DNA of 64,000 nucleotides from an uncultured bacterium (lineage in GTDB: Bacteria; Bipolaricaulota; Bipolaricaulia; UBA7950; UBA9294): assembly GCA_903857865.1 (NCBI GenBank), contig CAIOGO010000020.1, positions 1 through 64,000 of the forward strand. Direction: 5' to 3'. Shown here piece by piece: positions 24,311 to 32,368 of this stretch (within the stretch, counting starts at the first letter, position 1; the number at the start of each line of letters is the position of its first letter). The position numbers and the translations under genes were made by a program. Below the pieces are notes generated by a model that was not told the origin of the DNA, ran no database searches, and worked only from the letters and a program-made list of their open reading frames with translations.

Positions 24311-25754
24311 ATGAGGATTCCACAGTCATGGCGAACCCCAATACTGTTGGCAGTCGCCTGCGCGGTAGGTCTGTCGATCATCTCGGCCGTTCCTGCGTCA
24401 GCGCAGGAGCTCAACTGGCGTGAAGAGTACGCGTACACCCTCGGCGTGCAGGCCTTCATCTACGGCTTCCCGTGGACCTTCTTGCCCCAGCTTCGATGGC
24501 AATGGGTGACCCAGGCTCCCTCCGACCCCGCGGGAGGGCCCTACGCGCCCCTGAACGAGTTCTGGCATGCACGACGGCTCAGCTCGGCAGCGGACCGCTC
24601 GGGCGGCTCGCCGAACAACGACACCCTGTACTCCATTGCGTGGGTCGATCTCTCGGCGGAACCCGTGATCCTTTCCGTCCCCGCCATTCCCGACCGCTAC
24701 TACACATTCGAGATGTCCTCCATGGACTCGGACAACTTCGCGTACGTTGGAACGCGGGCCACTGGCACGAGTGCCGGAGACTATGCCATCGTCGGCCCCC
24801 AGTGGGCCGGGACGCTGCCTCGGGGAGTCACAGCGCTGCCGCCTTCACGCACGCCGTATGTCCTCATCACGGGGCGTACTCTCGTGTACGGAAGCGAGGA
24901 CGTGGCGAACGTTCATCTGATTCAAGATCAGTACAGGCTGACGCCCCTGAGCCTGTGGGGCACCTCGGAGGTGTCGGCCGATCGCCGCGACGTGTGGGCT
25001 CCCTATCCGACCAGCGACCCGCTCGCTGCCTGGAAGACGATGAATCGAGCCATGACCGAGAATCCGCCGAACGTCCCCGGCCAGGAGTCCCTACTCCGCT
25101 CCTTCGCCACGATCGGCGTCGGTCCGGGCCAGGATGTCGAGGCAATGGACGACGTCAGTCACAAAGCAGGGATTGGAGCGCGCGGCGCAGGAAGCCATGG
25201 CGATCACGCATGGCTTCAACCTGGCTGGAGGGACTGGCCACAAGGTGAACGGCTGGACGTACCCGCCGTCAACTCTGGGGCGCGCCGGGCAATACGACGA
25301 GTTTCTCACGCGCGCAGCGGCCCAGTGCTGGGCCGGGATCGTGGCCAATGACCCGGAGGAGGCCATCTACCTCAACACAAGCACGGACGAAGAGGGAGTC
25401 CAGCTCAACGGTGCAAACGCCTACGTCATGAGATTCCCTCCGAACGGCTTGCCCGATGTGGGAGCCTTCTGGTCGGTCAGCATGTACGGCATGGATCACA
25501 ACCTTGTAGACAACCCATTGAACCGCTACAAGGTGGGTACGTATCCGGAAGGCATCATGCGCTTCGATCCGGACGGCACTCTCACGATCTACGTGCAGCA
25601 CGAGTCGCCGGGCGTGGATAGAGAGTCGAACTGGCTCCCGGCACCGGCCGGTGACTTCTACCTCATCCTGCGCACCTACCTGCCGGGGACCAGCATCCTG
25701 AATCAGACCTGGGAACCGCCTGCGGTAGTGGCCGTGCTAAGGCGGCCAGCCTAG
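24311..25754 (+). pseudogene. DUF1254/DUF1214 exported protein, frameshifted
   Basis: The first frame (24311 to about 25150) has a signal peptide ending ASAQE, then the DUF1254 domain (GVQAFIYGFPW, NNDTLYSIAWVDL, YYTFEMSSMDSDNF). The second frame (from about 25134 to 25754) continues with LERAAQEAMAITHGF and the DUF1214 domain (AYVMRFPPNGLPDVGAFWSV, GTLTIYVQHESPG). The two halves join into one normal-length family member if a frameshift near 25150-25165 is repaired. The first frame otherwise runs on without family similarity. It may be a true pseudogene or a sequencing or assembly error. Confidence 0.75.
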
Positions 25755-25849
25755 ATCCGTGGGACGGGGTTCGAACCGCTCGACGTGTTAGGGGTTCTGC
25801 ATCAGCGCGCGGTTGAGCCGCGCCCCGTCTGTCGGCGTGTTGGCTTTTT

Positions 25850-25931
25850 GCCTACACCCGTAGGCCTCCTGCCTACAAGGCGGTGCGGCCGCTCGCTTGA
25901 CATCGTAGGCCATCTGCCTACACTTGTAGGC
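25850..25931 (+). promoter_or_regulatory. MNT/HEPN promoter with repeated operators
   Basis: TTGACA (25897-25902), 16-bp spacer, TACACT (25919-25924), 10 nt before the ATG. Two near-identical 19-bp imperfect palindromes, CGTAGGCCnnCTGCCTACA, lie at 25859-25877 and 25904-25922, the second inside the promoter. Overlapping perfect palindromes GCCTAC-N4-GTAGGC are at 25850-25865 and 25916-25931. The 45-bp spacing places the copies about four helical turns apart. The winged-helix domain of the MNT protein is the likely ligand. Confidence 0.65.
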
Positions 25932-25934
25932 GCT

Positions 25935-26513
25935 ATGACTACGACGAGCCTCACTCAGGCGCTGTTCCCCGCGAGCCGCACGGCCGTCTTGGCGGCGCTG
26001 ACGGATGCCGGTGACGAGGGGCTTCACCTTCGCGAGGTGGCGCGGAGAACCAACCTCAACTCGAAAACCGTCATGCGCGAGCTGCATTCGCTCCGCGACG
26101 CGGGCATCCTCGTCTCCCGCGACGTCGGCCGGCAGGTCGTCTACCGACTCAACCCAGACTGCCCGATCCGTGACGAACTGCGGTCCATCATTCGCAAGAC
26201 GGTGGGACTGGCCGGCGTATTGCGGGCGGCGCTCGAGCCGTTCGGCGATCGCATCGAGCGGGCGTACGTTTACGGAAGCCACGCTCGTGGCGAGGAACGC
26301 CCGGACAGCGACGTCGATGTCATGGTCGTCGGCTCGGTGTCGCTTCGGGAGCTGAGTTCTCCACTCCGTCAGTCGGGCCGCGCGCTCCGCCGCGCGGTGA
26401 GTCCCACGCTCTACACGCAGGAGGCCTACCAGCACGAACTCAAGACGGAAGACTCGTTTGTGTCGCGCGTCCACAGCGGCGAACGCCTCGACCTCCTCGG
26501 AGGCGCTCGATGA
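25935..26513 (+). CDS. Winged-helix MNT nucleotidyltransferase antitoxin
   Basis: A protein of 192 aa. Residues 1-85 form a winged helix (LFPASRTAVLAAL, LREVARRTNLNSKTVMRELH, VYRLNPDCPIRDEL). Residues about 100-190 form a minimal nucleotidyltransferase with GSHARGEERPDSDVDVMVV, the GS..DxD motif. MNT proteins AMPylate or otherwise neutralise the HEPN partner. The fused DNA-binding domain suggests autorepression through the repeats just upstream. ATG 25935 overlaps no other gene; the end overlaps the HEPN start by 4 nt. Confidence 0.83.
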   Translation: MTTTSLTQALFPASRTAVLAALTDAGDEGLHLREVARRTNLNSKTVMRELHSLRDAGILVSRDVGRQVVYRLNPDCPIRDELRSIIRKTVGLAGVLRAALEPFGDRIERAYVYGSHARGEERPDSDVDVMVVGSVSLRELSSPLRQSGRALRRAVSPTLYTQEAYQHELKTEDSFVSRVHSGERLDLLGGAR

Positions 26514-26947
26514 GCCTCGACGACCTCCTCTTCCGAAGCGAGATCGTGCGGGAAAAGCCGGTCCTCGGAGAGATTGACCGGCTTCTCGAGGCCGTCGAGC
26601 GGCGCTTGGAAGACGCCGCCCACGCGTCGATCCATCCCGAAACGCGGCTCGAACAGGCCTACCACGCCATCCTCGGCTGCGCGATGGTCGGGCTCCGCGC
26701 CCACGGCCTGCGGACCGTCGACCGGCCCGGCCACCACGTCGTTGCTCTCGAATCCCTTGCAGATACCGTTGGCATCTCGATCGATCGTATCGACTACTTC
26801 CAGACGCTGCGCGATCTGCGCAACAAGGACCTCTACACGGGAAGCACCCACATCGGTGACAGCCAGGCGGCGGAGGCGGTCGAGGAAGCCCGCAAACTGG
26901 CGGCTGACGCCAAGCGCTGGCTCGACCAGCGCGGAGGCAACGTCTAG
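26510..26947 (+). CDS. HEPN-domain toxin partner
   Basis: An all-helical HEPN protein of 145 aa. The conserved motif region reads LRDLRNKDLYTG: RN is present, but the position usually filled by His in R-N-x3-H is Tyr. Variants with RNxxxY occur in HEPN families, so the mode of action may be non-classical. It pairs with the MNT gene (ATGA overlap). Likely an RNA-targeting toxin or a regulated binding partner. Confidence 0.75.
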   Translation: MSLDDLLFRSEIVREKPVLGEIDRLLEAVERRLEDAAHASIHPETRLEQAYHAILGCAMVGLRAHGLRTVDRPGHHVVALESLADTVGISIDRIDYFQTLRDLRNKDLYTGSTHIGDSQAAEAVEEARKLAADAKRWLDQRGGNV

Positions 26948-26948
26948 C

Positions 26949-26972
26949 ACCGGCCCCCAGCTTGGGGCCGGT
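26949..26972 (+). terminator. Terminator-like hairpin after HEPN gene
   Basis: A perfect 9-bp stem ACCGGCCCC/GGGGCCGGT with a 6-nt loop right after the HEPN stop. The following sequence is CTAACCCC rather than T-rich, so intrinsic termination would be weak. Confidence 0.45.
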
Positions 26973-27067
26973 CTAACCCCTGCGTCTGTGCCCTCCGCCG
27001 GCATCGACCGCTGGCCCGTGAGGGGGGAGCGCGTGCCAAGAGTGGGTCGATGGTCTCAGAAACACCC

Positions 27068-27096
27068 TTGACGCCACCCCCGTTTCGCCCTATGCT
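27068..27096 (+). promoter_or_regulatory. Promoter of the binding-protein attenuator
   Basis: TTGACG (27068-27073), 17-bp spacer, TATGCT (27091-27096). Transcription would begin near 27103, just before the leader ORF. Confidence 0.7.
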
Positions 27097-27106
27097 GCTT
27101 TCTAAC

Positions 27107-27193
27107 ATGACCACACGGAGAGCTGTCGCGAATCGGATGACTTCTCGCGCCGCCTTCTTGTTGGTCATTTGCGAGCTCTGCGTCCGCGAGTAG
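27107..27193 (+). CDS. Branched-chain amino acid leader peptide
   Basis: A 28-codon ORF (ATG 27107, second in-frame ATG 27137) whose second half reads AAFLLVICELCVRE, with consecutive Leu-Leu-Val-Ile codons at 27158-27169. It lies between a strong promoter and an intrinsic terminator, and precedes a Leu/Ile/Val-type binding-protein gene. This is the classical architecture of amino-acid-starvation attenuation. Translation is inferred. The first ATG is about 4 nt from the predicted start site; the second has a weak CGGAGAG upstream. Confidence 0.7.
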   Translation: MTTRRAVANRMTSRAAFLLVICELCVRE

Positions 27194-27268
27194 CGACAAA
27201 CGCTATCCTCGCGAAGGGCGCAGAGCTGTGAGACTGCAGGTGTTGACCTGCGGTCTTTTTCTTTTTTT
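27174..27268 (+). terminator. Attenuator: protector hairpin and intrinsic terminator
   Basis: The terminator is GACTGCAGGT (27232-27241) with ACCTGCGGTC (27246-27255), loop GTTG, followed by TTTTTCTTTTTTT (27256-27268). Upstream, 27174-27185 pairs with 27216-27227 (12 bp, one G-T), extended inward by GCGAG/CTCGC and TAGCG/CGCTA to a loop at 27196-27200. This long hairpin includes the leader stop codon and the codons just after Leu-Leu-Val-Ile, so a stalled ribosome would open it. A strong alternative antiterminator pairing was not found by eye; only short 4-5 bp options exist. Confidence 0.72.
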
Positions 27269-27351
27269 GCCCCCCGTCGCGAGGACGAGGAGGTGGTTGT
27301 TGGAAGCACAGTGCGGGTTTCAATGACACCAATACAGCCAAGGAGGTTTCG

Positions 27352-28575
27352 ATGAACAGATCTAGACGCTCTTCCCGTTGGATGGCCATGGTGGCCGTGA
27401 TCCTCTGCGTGACCGCGGTGGCGGCCGCGGCCGAGGACACGATCAAGATCGGTGCACTCATGTCTCTCACCGGGGCGCTCGCGCCCTACGGTCCCCCTAT
27501 CGCCAACGGAGCCCTCCTCGCCGTGGAACAGATCAACGCGGCCGGTGGGATTCTCGGCAAGCGGCTCGAGCTCATCATTGAGGACGATGGGACCTCGCCC
27601 GATGTCGGACGCAACGCAGCAAGCAAGTTGGTGGAGATCGACGGCGTTTCCGCGATCGTTGGAGCCCTCAGCAGCGGGGTGACGCTGGCCGCATCGAGCG
27701 TGACCATCCCTGCGGAAGTCATCCTCATGTCGCCCGCGTCCACGGCTCCTTCCATTCCGGCGTTGAACGACAACGATTTCGTCTTCCGGACCGTGGTGTC
27801 GGACGAAGTGCAGGGCTTGGTCATGGCCCGCCTCGCGTTGTTGCTGGGGCATCGAACGGCGTCGATCATCTTCGTCAACAATGACTACGGCAAAGGACTC
27901 GCCGATACGTTCCGGGATACATTCCAGACGCTCGGCGGCCAAGTACTCGAGGCGGTCCCGTACGAGGAGAACAAGCCCTCGTACCGCGGCGAAGTTGAGT
28001 CGCTGTTCGCAGGATCCCCCGACGTGATCGTCCTGATCAGCTATCCGGTCGATGGGAACAAACAGATCGTCGAAGCGGTCGAGGCCGGCTACCAGGGCAA
28101 GTTCCTTTTCTCCGATGGGATGAAGGGGGAGGGAGTTGCCCCCGGCCCGGCGTGCGCGGCGGCCAACGATCTAGGTCCGATCGAAGGCGCGTACGGCACG
28201 GTGGCAGCGTCCGGGTTCCGTACGGCCGAGTTCGATGCTGACTACAACGCCGCCTTCGGATCGAGCACGGTGCCGTACAACTACAACGCGTATGACGCCG
28301 TCATGCTCATCGCGCTGGCGATGGTGCGAGCCGGCGACACCAGCGGCCCTGCGATTCGCGACAACCTCCGTGCGGTGGCGAACCCGCCGGGCGAGCCGAT
28401 CTACTACGGCGAATGGGCGAAGGCCGTCGCGCTGTTGAGCGCGGGGGAGGACATTGACTACCAGGGGGTTTCCGGTCTCGTGGACTTCAAGGACACGGGC
28501 GACGTGGCTGGCGGCATCCTCATCTGGAGGATCGAGGGCTGTCAGGTGAAGGCGGTGATGGAGGCGGCGGGATAG
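27352..28575 (+). CDS. Leu/Ile/Val-type substrate-binding protein
   Basis: A protein of 407 aa with a signal peptide (hydrophobic MAMVAVILCVTAVAAAA) and a PBP1-fold domain: IKIGALMSLTGALAPYGPP, INAAGGILGKRLELIIEDDG, VGALSSGVTLAAS, SPASTAPSIPAL (the AxxS ligand segment) and NNDYGKGLADTF. Closer to true LivJ/K proteins than the copy at 14395. Expressed from an upstream attenuator with Leu/Val/Ile codons. The cognate membrane and ATPase genes lie convergently downstream on the minus strand. The start follows AAGGAGG. Confidence 0.9.
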   Translation: MNRSRRSSRWMAMVAVILCVTAVAAAAEDTIKIGALMSLTGALAPYGPPIANGALLAVEQINAAGGILGKRLELIIEDDGTSPDVGRNAASKLVEIDGVSAIVGALSSGVTLAASSVTIPAEVILMSPASTAPSIPALNDNDFVFRTVVSDEVQGLVMARLALLLGHRTASIIFVNNDYGKGLADTFRDTFQTLGGQVLEAVPYEENKPSYRGEVESLFAGSPDVIVLISYPVDGNKQIVEAVEAGYQGKFLFSDGMKGEGVAPGPACAAANDLGPIEGAYGTVAASGFRTAEFDADYNAAFGSSTVPYNYNAYDAVMLIALAMVRAGDTSGPAIRDNLRAVANPPGEPIYYGEWAKAVALLSAGEDIDYQGVSGLVDFKDTGDVAGGILIWRIEGCQVKAVMEAAG

Positions 28576-28624
28576 GCGAGCGCCGCTCGGCGGGGGCGTC
28601 ACACGAGGGACGTCTCCGGCAAGA

Positions 28625-28649
28625 GGGGGAGACGACTGACGTCTCCCCC
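28625..28649. terminator. Convergent-gene terminator
   Basis: A perfect 10-bp stem GGGGGAGACG/CGTCTCCCCC with a 5-nt loop between the convergent binding-protein and livM genes, followed on plus by ATTTCTCTT. It probably ends the plus-strand transcript and may impede the minus-strand one. Confidence 0.6.
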
Positions 28650-28664
28650 ATTTCTCTTGGTCGG

Positions 28665-29684
28665 CTACAACGCTCGACGCTTCGCGCCGATCTCGGGGAG
28701 GATGCCCTTCGGCCGCCAGACGATGACGACCTCGAGGAGAAGACCGATGGCGACGATGCGCAGCGCGGCAACTTGGGGCGCCGTCCACGGAAGGTAGCCG
28801 GTGACGAAATCCGTCGCCGCCCAGATGCCCCACACGACCAACGCGCCGAGCATCGCCCCCTTGTTGTTGCCGGTGCCCCCCACCATCAGCATCACCCAGA
28901 CGATGAACGTCCCATACAGTGGCTCAAACGACGCGGGAGAAATGAATCGCGCCGAGTGCGCGTACAGCGCTCCAGCCATTCCCATGATCATCGCACCGAG
29001 CACGAGCGATTGGAGTTTGAATGCGAACACATTCTTGCCCGACATGGCCGCGGCGTCTTCGTCTTCGCGAATCGCCCGGAGCACGCGACCCCATGGGGAT
29101 CGGATGAGCCGCTTCAGGACGAAGTAGAGCGCGATCAGTACCGCAATGACGAGCAGCAAGTAGAACCAGTTGTACGCCCGACTCACGAGCAGCCGCTGCC
29201 ACTCCGGGAGGCCCGGATGTGCGGTGATGTACGCCGCCGTGCGCTGATGAATCACGCTGTACAACGGGGATGGGATCTGTTGCAGTCCCCACACGCCGTT
29301 CGTAAGCCACGCCTCGTTCTTCAGGATCAAGCGGACGGTCTCCGCAATCCCGATTGTCGCGATGCCGAGGTAGTCGGCCCGCAGACGAAGCGTCGGGAGG
29401 CCGATGAGTAGAGCGAGCGCTCCCGAAACCAGCGCCGCGGCGAGGAGGCCGACGGCGAACGGGAGTTCGAATCCCCCGACCACCCGGCCGTCCCACGCGG
29501 TGGGAGGCAGACCGCAGATCAGGGCCGAGGTGTAAGCGCCGACAGCGTAGAACCCGGCGATCCCGATGTTGAACAGGCCTGTGACACCCCATTGCAGGTT
29601 GAGCCCCAGGGTCAAGACGCCGTAGATTCCGGCGGAGATCGCGAAGAAGACGAGATAGTTGACCACGCCGATGAGGTGTTCCAT
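28665..29684 (-). CDS. livM: LivM-type branched-chain amino acid permease
   Basis: A multi-span membrane protein of 339 aa: MEHLIGVVNYLVFFAISAGI, LGLNLQWGVTGLFNIGIAGF, LRADYLGIATIGIAETVRLI, the EAA-like loop VLRAIREDEDAAAMSGKNVF, and a C-terminal VWRPKGILPE. ATG 29684 overlaps the livH stop by one base after GAGGAG. Last gene of the livGFHM operon. Forms the channel with LivH. Confidence 0.87.
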   Translation of the reverse strand: MEHLIGVVNYLVFFAISAGIYGVLTLGLNLQWGVTGLFNIGIAGFYAVGAYTSALICGLPPTAWDGRVVGGFELPFAVGLLAAALVSGALALLIGLPTLRLRADYLGIATIGIAETVRLILKNEAWLTNGVWGLQQIPSPLYSVIHQRTAAYITAHPGLPEWQRLLVSRAYNWFYLLLVIAVLIALYFVLKRLIRSPWGRVLRAIREDEDAAAMSGKNVFAFKLQSLVLGAMIMGMAGALYAHSARFISPASFEPLYGTFIVWVMLMVGGTGNNKGAMLGALVVWGIWAATDFVTGYLPWTAPQVAALRIVAIGLLLEVVIVWRPKGILPEIGAKRRAL

Positions 29685-30607
29685 TAGCTTCTCCTCGTGA
29701 GCAACCCGGTGGGCTTGATGAGCAACATCAGGATCAGAATGAGGAAGGCAACGGCTGGCTTGTAGGCGGTCGAGATGAACGCGGTGGAGACCTCCTCGGA
29801 GACGCCCACCACGATCCCGCCGACGATGGCTCCGTACGGGTTTCCGAATCCCCCGAGGATCACGGCGGCGAAGATGGGGAGGAGCATTTGCCAGCCCAGT
29901 TCCGGCGTGACGAACTTGTTCTCGATTCCGATCAGGACCCCGGCGACCGCCGCGAGGGATACGCCGATGACCCACGTCCAGGCGATGACTCTTTCGGTGT
30001 TGATCCCGGTGACTCGCGCCAGAGACGCGTTGTCCGCTGTGGCCCTCATCGCCTTGCCGATCTTCGTGTAGCGAAGGAACACGTGGAGCAAGACCGCCAG
30101 GCTGATCGCCACGGCCATGACAAAGACTTGGTCAGGTTTGATCTTGACTCCGAGCCCGGGCAGCACCGTCGCCATCTGGATCTTCGCCGAGTAGTAGCGC
30201 GGCTGCGGCCCCCAGAAGAACTGGATCACGTTCCGCAACCCGAGCGCCACCCCCACGGTTGCGATCATCAACGTGATTCTCCCCGCGCCTCGCAACCGAC
30301 GGAAGAGCACCCGATCGAGCACAAGGACCACGCCGCACGCCCCGATCGCGGCCAGCACGAGGGCCACGACGAAGTCCGGCCCGAACGAGAGGCTTCCCAG
30401 CGGCTGGCTGCCGACTCCGGCGGCCGACACCAGAGGAAGCACGGCCAGCGCCAGATAGGCACCCAACGCCATGACATCCCCGTGCGCGAAGTTCGAGAAC
30501 CCGAGGATGCTGTAGGTGAGCGACACGCCGATGCCGCCCAACGAGAGGATGGATCCCGATACGAGACCATAGACCAGAAGCTGAGGGATTCTCGCGAGCG
30601 TTTCCAT
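29684..30607 (-). CDS. livH: LivH-type branched-chain amino acid permease
   Basis: A membrane protein of about 307 aa: LVYGLVSGSILSLGGIGVSL, GFSNFAHGDVMALGAYLALA, AMRATADNASLARVTGINTE (coupling loop), and VILGGFGNPYGAIVGGIVVG. ATG 30607 is used; a GTG at 30613 overlapping the livF stop (GTGA) is equally possible. Partner of LivM. Confidence 0.87.
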   Translation of the reverse strand: METLARIPQLLVYGLVSGSILSLGGIGVSLTYSILGFSNFAHGDVMALGAYLALAVLPLVSAAGVGSQPLGSLSFGPDFVVALVLAAIGACGVVLVLDRVLFRRLRGAGRITLMIATVGVALGLRNVIQFFWGPQPRYYSAKIQMATVLPGLGVKIKPDQVFVMAVAISLAVLLHVFLRYTKIGKAMRATADNASLARVTGINTERVIAWTWVIGVSLAAVAGVLIGIENKFVTPELGWQMLLPIFAAVILGGFGNPYGAIVGGIVVGVSEEVSTAFISTAYKPAVAFLILILMLLIKPTGLLTRRS

Positions 30608-30609
30608 TC

Positions 30610-31317
30610 TCACTCACCACCTAGGTACAGCCGTCCGATGTTCTCATTCGCCAGGATCGCCGGCCCCGAGTCCTCGAAACACTTCACCCCCGCGGCAAAA
30701 ACGCACCCGCGGTGCGACAGCCGGAGTGATTCCTTCGCGTTCTGCTCGACGATCAGAATCGCCGTGCCGGTCTCGTTGATCGCGAGGATGCGTTCAAAGA
30801 TGGTCGCGGTGAGGTTCGGAGCGAGGGCCGCCGACGGTTCGTCGAGCATCAGCAACCTGGGATCCAGCATCAGCGCCCGCCCCATCGCTACCATTTGCCT
30901 CTCCCCGCCGCTCATCCTGCCGACTCGCATCCTCTGCCGCGTCATGAGCGGGGGAAACAGCTCGTAGATCCGGTTGAGACGCTCGCGAGGAACCCGAGCG
31001 CCGATGAAGGCCCCCATTTCGAGGTTCTCGCGCACCGTGAGCGAGGGGAAGACGTTCTCGACCTGCGGCACATACGCCAGGCCGAGTCGAACGATGCGGT
31101 CGGCGGAGAGCCCCGTGATCTCGTTCCCTTCGAACTCAATCCTGCCCTTCGTCGGCTTCAGGAGGCCAAAGATCGTCTTCATCAGCGTCGACTTCCCGGC
31201 ACCATTCGGGCCGATGATCGTGACAATCTCCCCAGCCTCTACATCGAGGTCGATGCCGTGCAGAACCTGCATATCGCCGTAGCCGCTCTCAATGGCTCTA
31301 GCACTCAACAGCGACAT
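30610..31317 (-). CDS. livF: LivF-type ABC ATPase
   Basis: An ATPase of 235 aa: Walker A GPNGAGKSTL, Q-loop VPQVENVFP, signature RMSGGERQM, Walker B LLMLDEPSAAL, and VEQNAKESL at the switch. ATG 31317 lies within the end of livG (20-nt overlap). The C-terminal RGCVFAAGVKCFEDSG is slightly unusual. Confidence 0.87.
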   Translation of the reverse strand: MSLLSARAIESGYGDMQVLHGIDLDVEAGEIVTIIGPNGAGKSTLMKTIFGLLKPTKGRIEFEGNEITGLSADRIVRLGLAYVPQVENVFPSLTVRENLEMGAFIGARVPRERLNRIYELFPPLMTRQRMRVGRMSGGERQMVAMGRALMLDPRLLMLDEPSAALAPNLTATIFERILAINETGTAILIVEQNAKESLRLSHRGCVFAAGVKCFEDSGPAILANENIGRLYLGGE

Positions 31318-32071
31318 ACTGCCCCCCGAGATACGCACCCAACACGCGCTGGTCTCCCTGGATGTCCTTCGGGTTTCCTTCAGCCAAAACCCGTCCCTCG
31401 CTCATCACGACGACCCGCTTGCAGAGGCGCATCACGAAGTCCATGTCGTGCTCGATCAGGAGGAACGTCATCCGGCGCTCGGCGCACAGTCCCCGGATGG
31501 AGTCTGCCAGTCGCTTGAGCAGCGTGCGATTCACGCCGGCGCCCGGCTCGTCGAGCAACACGAGTTTCGGATCTGACATCATTGTCCGAGCGAGCTCCAG
31601 GAGCTTCTTCTGTCCACCCGAGAGGTTTCCCGCCCTCTCATCGGCGGCGCGCGTCAGTTCAAGGAACTCCAGCACCTCCATGGCCTTCTGCCGCGCGGTG
31701 GTCTCCTGTCTCCGCACTGCGCCGGGACGGATGAGCGGATTCCATATCTCCTCGCCCAGTTGTCCGGGAAAGGCCATCATCAAATTGTCGACGACCGACA
31801 TCTCCCGGAACTCACGCGGGACCTGGAATGTTCGGCAAATACCGGCACGGAAAATCCGGTGCGGCGATTGGCCGGTGATGTCCTTGTCTTCGAATCGAAC
31901 GTGGCCGCCGTCCGGCTTGATGAAGCCGGTGAGCAAGTTGAACAACGTCGTCTTTCCTGCGCCGTTGGGTCCGATCAGCCCGGTGATCGTCGCCGGTTGG
32001 ACCGAGAAGGCGCAGCCGTCGACCGCCTTCAGCCCTCCGAATCGCTTCGACAGTTGGTCAATGCAGAGCAC
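31298..32071 (-). CDS. livG: LivG-type ABC ATPase
   Basis: An ATPase of 257 aa: Walker A GPNGAGKTTLF, Q-loop CRTFQVPREFREMSV, signature LSGGQKKLLELA, Walker B LVLLDEPGAGV, and LLIEHDMDFV. GTG 32071 has GGGAGGTGTC immediately upstream; longer frames would run through the attenuator. First structural gene of the operon, directly downstream of its terminator. Confidence 0.88.
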   Translation of the reverse strand: MLCIDQLSKRFGGLKAVDGCAFSVQPATITGLIGPNGAGKTTLFNLLTGFIKPDGGHVRFEDKDITGQSPHRIFRAGICRTFQVPREFREMSVVDNLMMAFPGQLGEEIWNPLIRPGAVRRQETTARQKAMEVLEFLELTRAADERAGNLSGGQKKLLELARTMMSDPKLVLLDEPGAGVNRTLLKRLADSIRGLCAERRMTFLLIEHDMDFVMRLCKRVVVMSEGRVLAEGNPKDIQGDQRVLGAYLGGQYVAVEC

Positions 32072-32093
32072 GACACCTCCCAACAAAGGAAAA

Positions 32094-32194
32094 CCGAAAG
32101 CCACACTTGGCTTTCGGAACGTGCGACCCAGGACTCGTGAGAGCCGCAAGCCGCACTACAACGTAATAACGAACAAGCTCGTACTGCTTAGCGG
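32094..32194 (-). terminator. livGFHM attenuator with alternative RNA pairings
   Basis: Terminator (3:4): CCGAAAGCCA (32117 down to 32108) with TGGCTTTCGG (32103 to 32094), 4-nt loop, then TTTTCCTTTG. Antiterminator (2:3): GGCTTGCGG (32152 to 32144), 3 nt after the leader stop, pairs with CCGAAAGCC, 8 of 9 positions. Protector (1:2): CCGCTAAGC (32194 to 32186), inside the leader ORF, pairs with GCTTGCGG with one bulge. Ribosome stalling on the Leu-Phe-Val-Ile codons should free region 2 to form 2:3; normal completion masks region 2 and permits 3:4. Confidence 0.78.
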
Positions 32195-32239
32195 ATGCGC
32201 CACCTCCAGGAATCGCTCGTTCTTTGTCATCAACATCAT
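32156..32239 (-). CDS. Branched-chain amino acid leader peptide
   Basis: A 27-codon ORF on the minus strand (first ATG at 32239, further in-frame ATGs at 32236 and 32230) that ends STSLFVITL and stop. Leu, Val, Ile and Leu codons lie just before the stop, 39 nt before the terminator stem of the livGFHM leader. Expression is inferred from position. The ribosome site is weak (GAGTGAG). Confidence 0.7.
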   Translation of the reverse strand: MMLMTKNERFLEVAHPLSSTSLFVITL

Positions 32240-32255
32240 AGGCTCACTCAGTCCC

Positions 32256-32284
32256 ATCCTAGCGGAGCGCGCAACCGCCGTCAA
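32256..32284 (-). promoter_or_regulatory. livGFHM promoter
   Basis: On the minus strand TTGACG (32279-32284), 17-bp spacer, TAGGAT (32256-32261). The transcript would start near 32249, about 10 nt before the leader ORF. Confidence 0.7.
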
Positions 32285-32368
32285 GACATCATCGCGCGAG
32301 GCTCGCACGGGCCCGACAGGATGCCGTCGCAGGCGATCGCGGGCTTGCCCATCGGCGGACACGTCCTC

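Noticed and set aside
25768-25777. GGTTCGAACC resembling a tRNA T-arm
   Set aside because: No acceptor, anticodon or D arms can be built around it.
28773-29411. Plus-strand ORF of 212 codons inside livM
   Set aside because: Antisense to the minus-strand permease; rich in Arg/His/Glu with no recognisable family.
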